Positions 5,357 to 6,747 of a DNA stretch of 6,747 bases are shown here, in pieces (within the stretch, counting starts at the first letter, position 1; every line of letters starts with the position of its first letter). The position numbers and the translations under genes were made by a program. This stretch comes from Thermococci archaeon. Lineage in GTDB: Archaea > Methanobacteriota_B > Thermococci > Thermococcales > Thermococcaceae. Below the pieces are notes generated by a model. The model saw only the letters and a list, made by a program, of their open reading frames with translations, had not been told where the DNA came from and ran no database searches. Where the stretch lies: contig QMUF01000085.1 of the NCBI GenBank assembly GCA_003663525.1, positions 1 through 6,747 on the forward strand. The letters run 5' to 3'.

Positions 5357-6747
5357 CCCAACCTCCTCCCGTACTCTGGCCATATTTCCATCTGATATGG
5401 ATGATTTACCCATGGGAAATACTGTGAGGCTGAAGCATCTGGGGCAAAGCATCCACTACAGTGCCTGTTTGACCATAAGCACGTACTTCCCACATCTCCT
5501 CCATTACAGCATGCCAGACAGTATGGATTAACATAAAGTAAAAAGTACTCCTCAATGATTGGATCATCTGGATTATCACGTAATTCTGGTCTGTAACTTG
5601 TCAAATAGCAGATATTTTTGTTGCATTCAAATTGCCATATAAGATTGGCACTTTGATCCCGTCCATTGTTTGAATTATGGGCTGATCCTGCATAAAAAAC
5701 TTTCACCTGAATTGATTCAAGGTCAAACTCACAATCTTTGCAGATTTCCTCAAATTTTGATTCTGCCCACCACCAGTATTTTCGTACATCTGTCTTGCTT
5801 GACGGAAGTTCATAGGTACAGTATTGCCCTATATACCCACTTTCTTGGGGTGTTTCGGTAATATACATTCCTACCCAAACGGCGACTGGAGAGGCATAGT
5901 AGTAGTACACGGAAGTTCCGGGAGTTCCTTCTGGATTCGAGGTTGATGGAAGAAGAGTTGCTTTAGATGAACATGTATTACATGGGTATCCTTGTGATAT
6001 TCCATAAATCCCCAATGGTTCTACCCCAATAGTTTTCATTATGAGTTGTTTTCTTCCGAGTTCATGGAGATTTTTAATTGTCTGTAATTTGTCTCTCTCT
6101 TCCAAATACTCAAAAATTTCCTTTGAAAGTTTTTTCCGCTTATTAAGAAGCTGAATAGCTTCCTTATCTGTAATGTTACCTGATTTAAGTCTGAGTTTAA
6201 GTTCGATGTCAGCTTCAAAGTAGTCATCGAATGTAAGCCCTGCAGCTTGTGTATAATAGGCAATAAACCAGTCCAGGTCGACATCTTTCCTAACAGGATG
6301 AACCTTCTCAATGTATTGTTTGACCAACATCTCCTCCCTAGGAAGCCTGTAGTAAAGAACCTCAACACCATAAGGAGTCTCACGAGTATACTTCTTGATT
6401 AACTCCAAACCAAGCTTCCGACGCTTATAAAACTCAAGTTCACTTCCCAACACCCGAGCCTCATCTTCGAGCTTAATGATCTTCTCGAGGGTTTCTATGC
6501 TTTTAGTCCCGTTGAGTTCGGCATAAAGCTTTTGTAATTCTGCTTCTTTTTGATTAATCACTTTGGTCAAATTCTCTATCCTTGCATTAACCTCACTCAA
6601 TGCCTTATCAACGTCAAAATCCTGGCAAGAACTGCAAGTGTCACAAGTTCCAGAGCTAACTGGAACTTGAGAATCCTTGACTTCCTGGAATTGCCCAGCA
6701 AAACCAAAACTACTCAAAAACAACACCCCAACCATGAACAACACTAC
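5353..6747 (-). CDS. Secreted cysteine-rich coiled-coil protein (5' truncated)
   Basis: I do not recognise this protein. The frame is open to the window edge, giving 464 visible residues. The first visible residues (VVLFMVGVLFLSSFGFAG) are the core of a signal peptide lacking its charged start, and the internal GTG and ATG codons have no ribosome binding site, so the true start lies outside the window. Numbering from the GTG at 6744: a TCDTCSSC cluster at 33-40 follows the signal peptide; about 42-108 is a charged heptad-patterned coiled coil (IENLTKVINQKEAELQKLYAEL); a second helical region covers 135-240. CNTC is at 255-258, a Ser/Pro/Gly linker at 264-278, and a C-terminal aromatic, cysteine-rich domain has WWW at 324-326, CKDC at 335-338, CNKNIC at 374-379 and YCLACC at 408-413. 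Its last three cysteines are at 422, 429 and 432. Sixteen cysteines suggest disulfides or metal sites. It heads the visible operon, and its TGA overlaps the next ATG. Confidence 0.8.
   Translation of the reverse strand, partial: VVLFMVGVLFLSSFGFAGQFQEVKDSQVPVSSGTCDTCSSCQDFDVDKALSEVNARIENLTKVINQKEAELQKLYAELNGTKSIETLEKIIKLEDEARVLGSELEFYKRRKLGLELIKKYTRETPYGVEVLYYRLPREEMLVKQYIEKVHPVRKDVDLDWFIAYYTQAAGLTFDDYFEADIELKLRLKSGNITDKEAIQLLNKRKKLSKEIFEYLEERDKLQTIKNLHELGRKQLIMKTIGVEPLGIYGISQGYPCNTCSSKATLLPSTSNPEGTPGTSVYYYYASPVAVWVGMYITETPQESGYIGQYCTYELPSSKTDVRKYWWWAESKFEEICKDCEFDLESIQVKVFYAGSAHNSNNGRDQSANLIWQFECNKNICYLTSYRPELRDNPDDPIIEEYFLLYVNPYCLACCNGGDVGSTCLWSNRHCSGCFAPDASASQYFPWVNHPYQMEIWPEYGRRLG
5361..5366 (-). 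promoter_or_regulatory. Ribosome binding site fixing the start at 5356
   Basis: The minus strand reads GGGAGGAGGT-TGGG-ATG, a near-perfect archaeal Shine-Dalgarno sequence. It lies inside the last codons of the upstream cysteine-rich gene and supports coupled translation across the ATGA overlap. Confidence 0.75.

Noticed and set aside
5357..5452. 32-residue N-terminal extension of the first propeller protein
   Set aside because: It overlaps the coding end of the cysteine-rich gene in another frame and carries no signal peptide, and a strong GGAGGT site stands just before the ATG at 5356.
4965..5531. Plus-strand open frame of 188 codons opposite the first propeller gene and the gene before it
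   Set aside because: Its translation is the typical Ser/Leu/Thr-rich shadow of the minus-strand coding sequence, whose start, ribosome binding site and signal sequence are clear.
6039..6383. Open frame of about 114 codons antisense-of-frame within the cysteine-rich gene
   Set aside because: It overlaps the real gene on the same strand, has no recognisable ribosome binding site or domain, and its composition looks like a shadow frame.
1..6747. CRISPR arrays, tRNA or rRNA genes, insertion sequences
   Set aside because: No regularly spaced repeats, cloverleaf-like sequence, transposase or terminal inverted repeats were found on reading both strands.

Overview
The window looks like chromosomal DNA of a hyperthermophilic euryarchaeon of the order Thermococcales (Thermococcus, Pyrococcus or Palaeococcus). 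The evidence is a 339-residue archaeal-type short adenylosuccinate synthetase that closely matches my memory of the Pyrococcus protein, strong GGAGGT/GGTGG ribosome binding sites, TATA-like promoter elements, AT-rich intergenic gaps, and secreted proteins full of N-glycosylation sequons. Species cannot be fixed from the sequence alone.

Layout: positions 1-261 hold the 3' end of a plus-strand gene. Everything else is coded on the minus strand, read from right to left. In transcription order this is: a 5'-truncated, cysteine-rich secreted coiled-coil protein (6747-5353); a membrane-anchored beta-propeller-like protein with a glycosylation-rich stalk (5356-4286); a second propeller-like protein of nearly the same size (4238-3156); a secreted HEXXH metallopeptidase-like protein with a C-terminal S-layer-like domain (3042-1369); and purA (1277-258). 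The purA stop overlaps the stop of the plus-strand gene.

The first three minus-strand genes look like one operon: a 4-base ATGA overlap, then a 47-base gap with no convincing promoter. The peptidase gene follows after 113 bases that include a T-tract and possible TATA elements, so it may be a separate unit in the same neighbourhood. purA has its own promoter-like elements, and a perfect 6-bp inverted repeat lies upstream of them. The two propeller proteins appear to be tandem paralogues sharing a cysteine pair with identical spacing.

Together the four exported proteins suggest an extracytoplasmic cell-surface module: a disulfide-rich protein, two anchored propellers and a zinc peptidase. I do not recognise it as a named system. 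purA is a housekeeping purine gene and is probably unrelated to it. No RNA genes, CRISPR arrays or mobile elements were seen, and no stretch over 300 bases lacks a gene.
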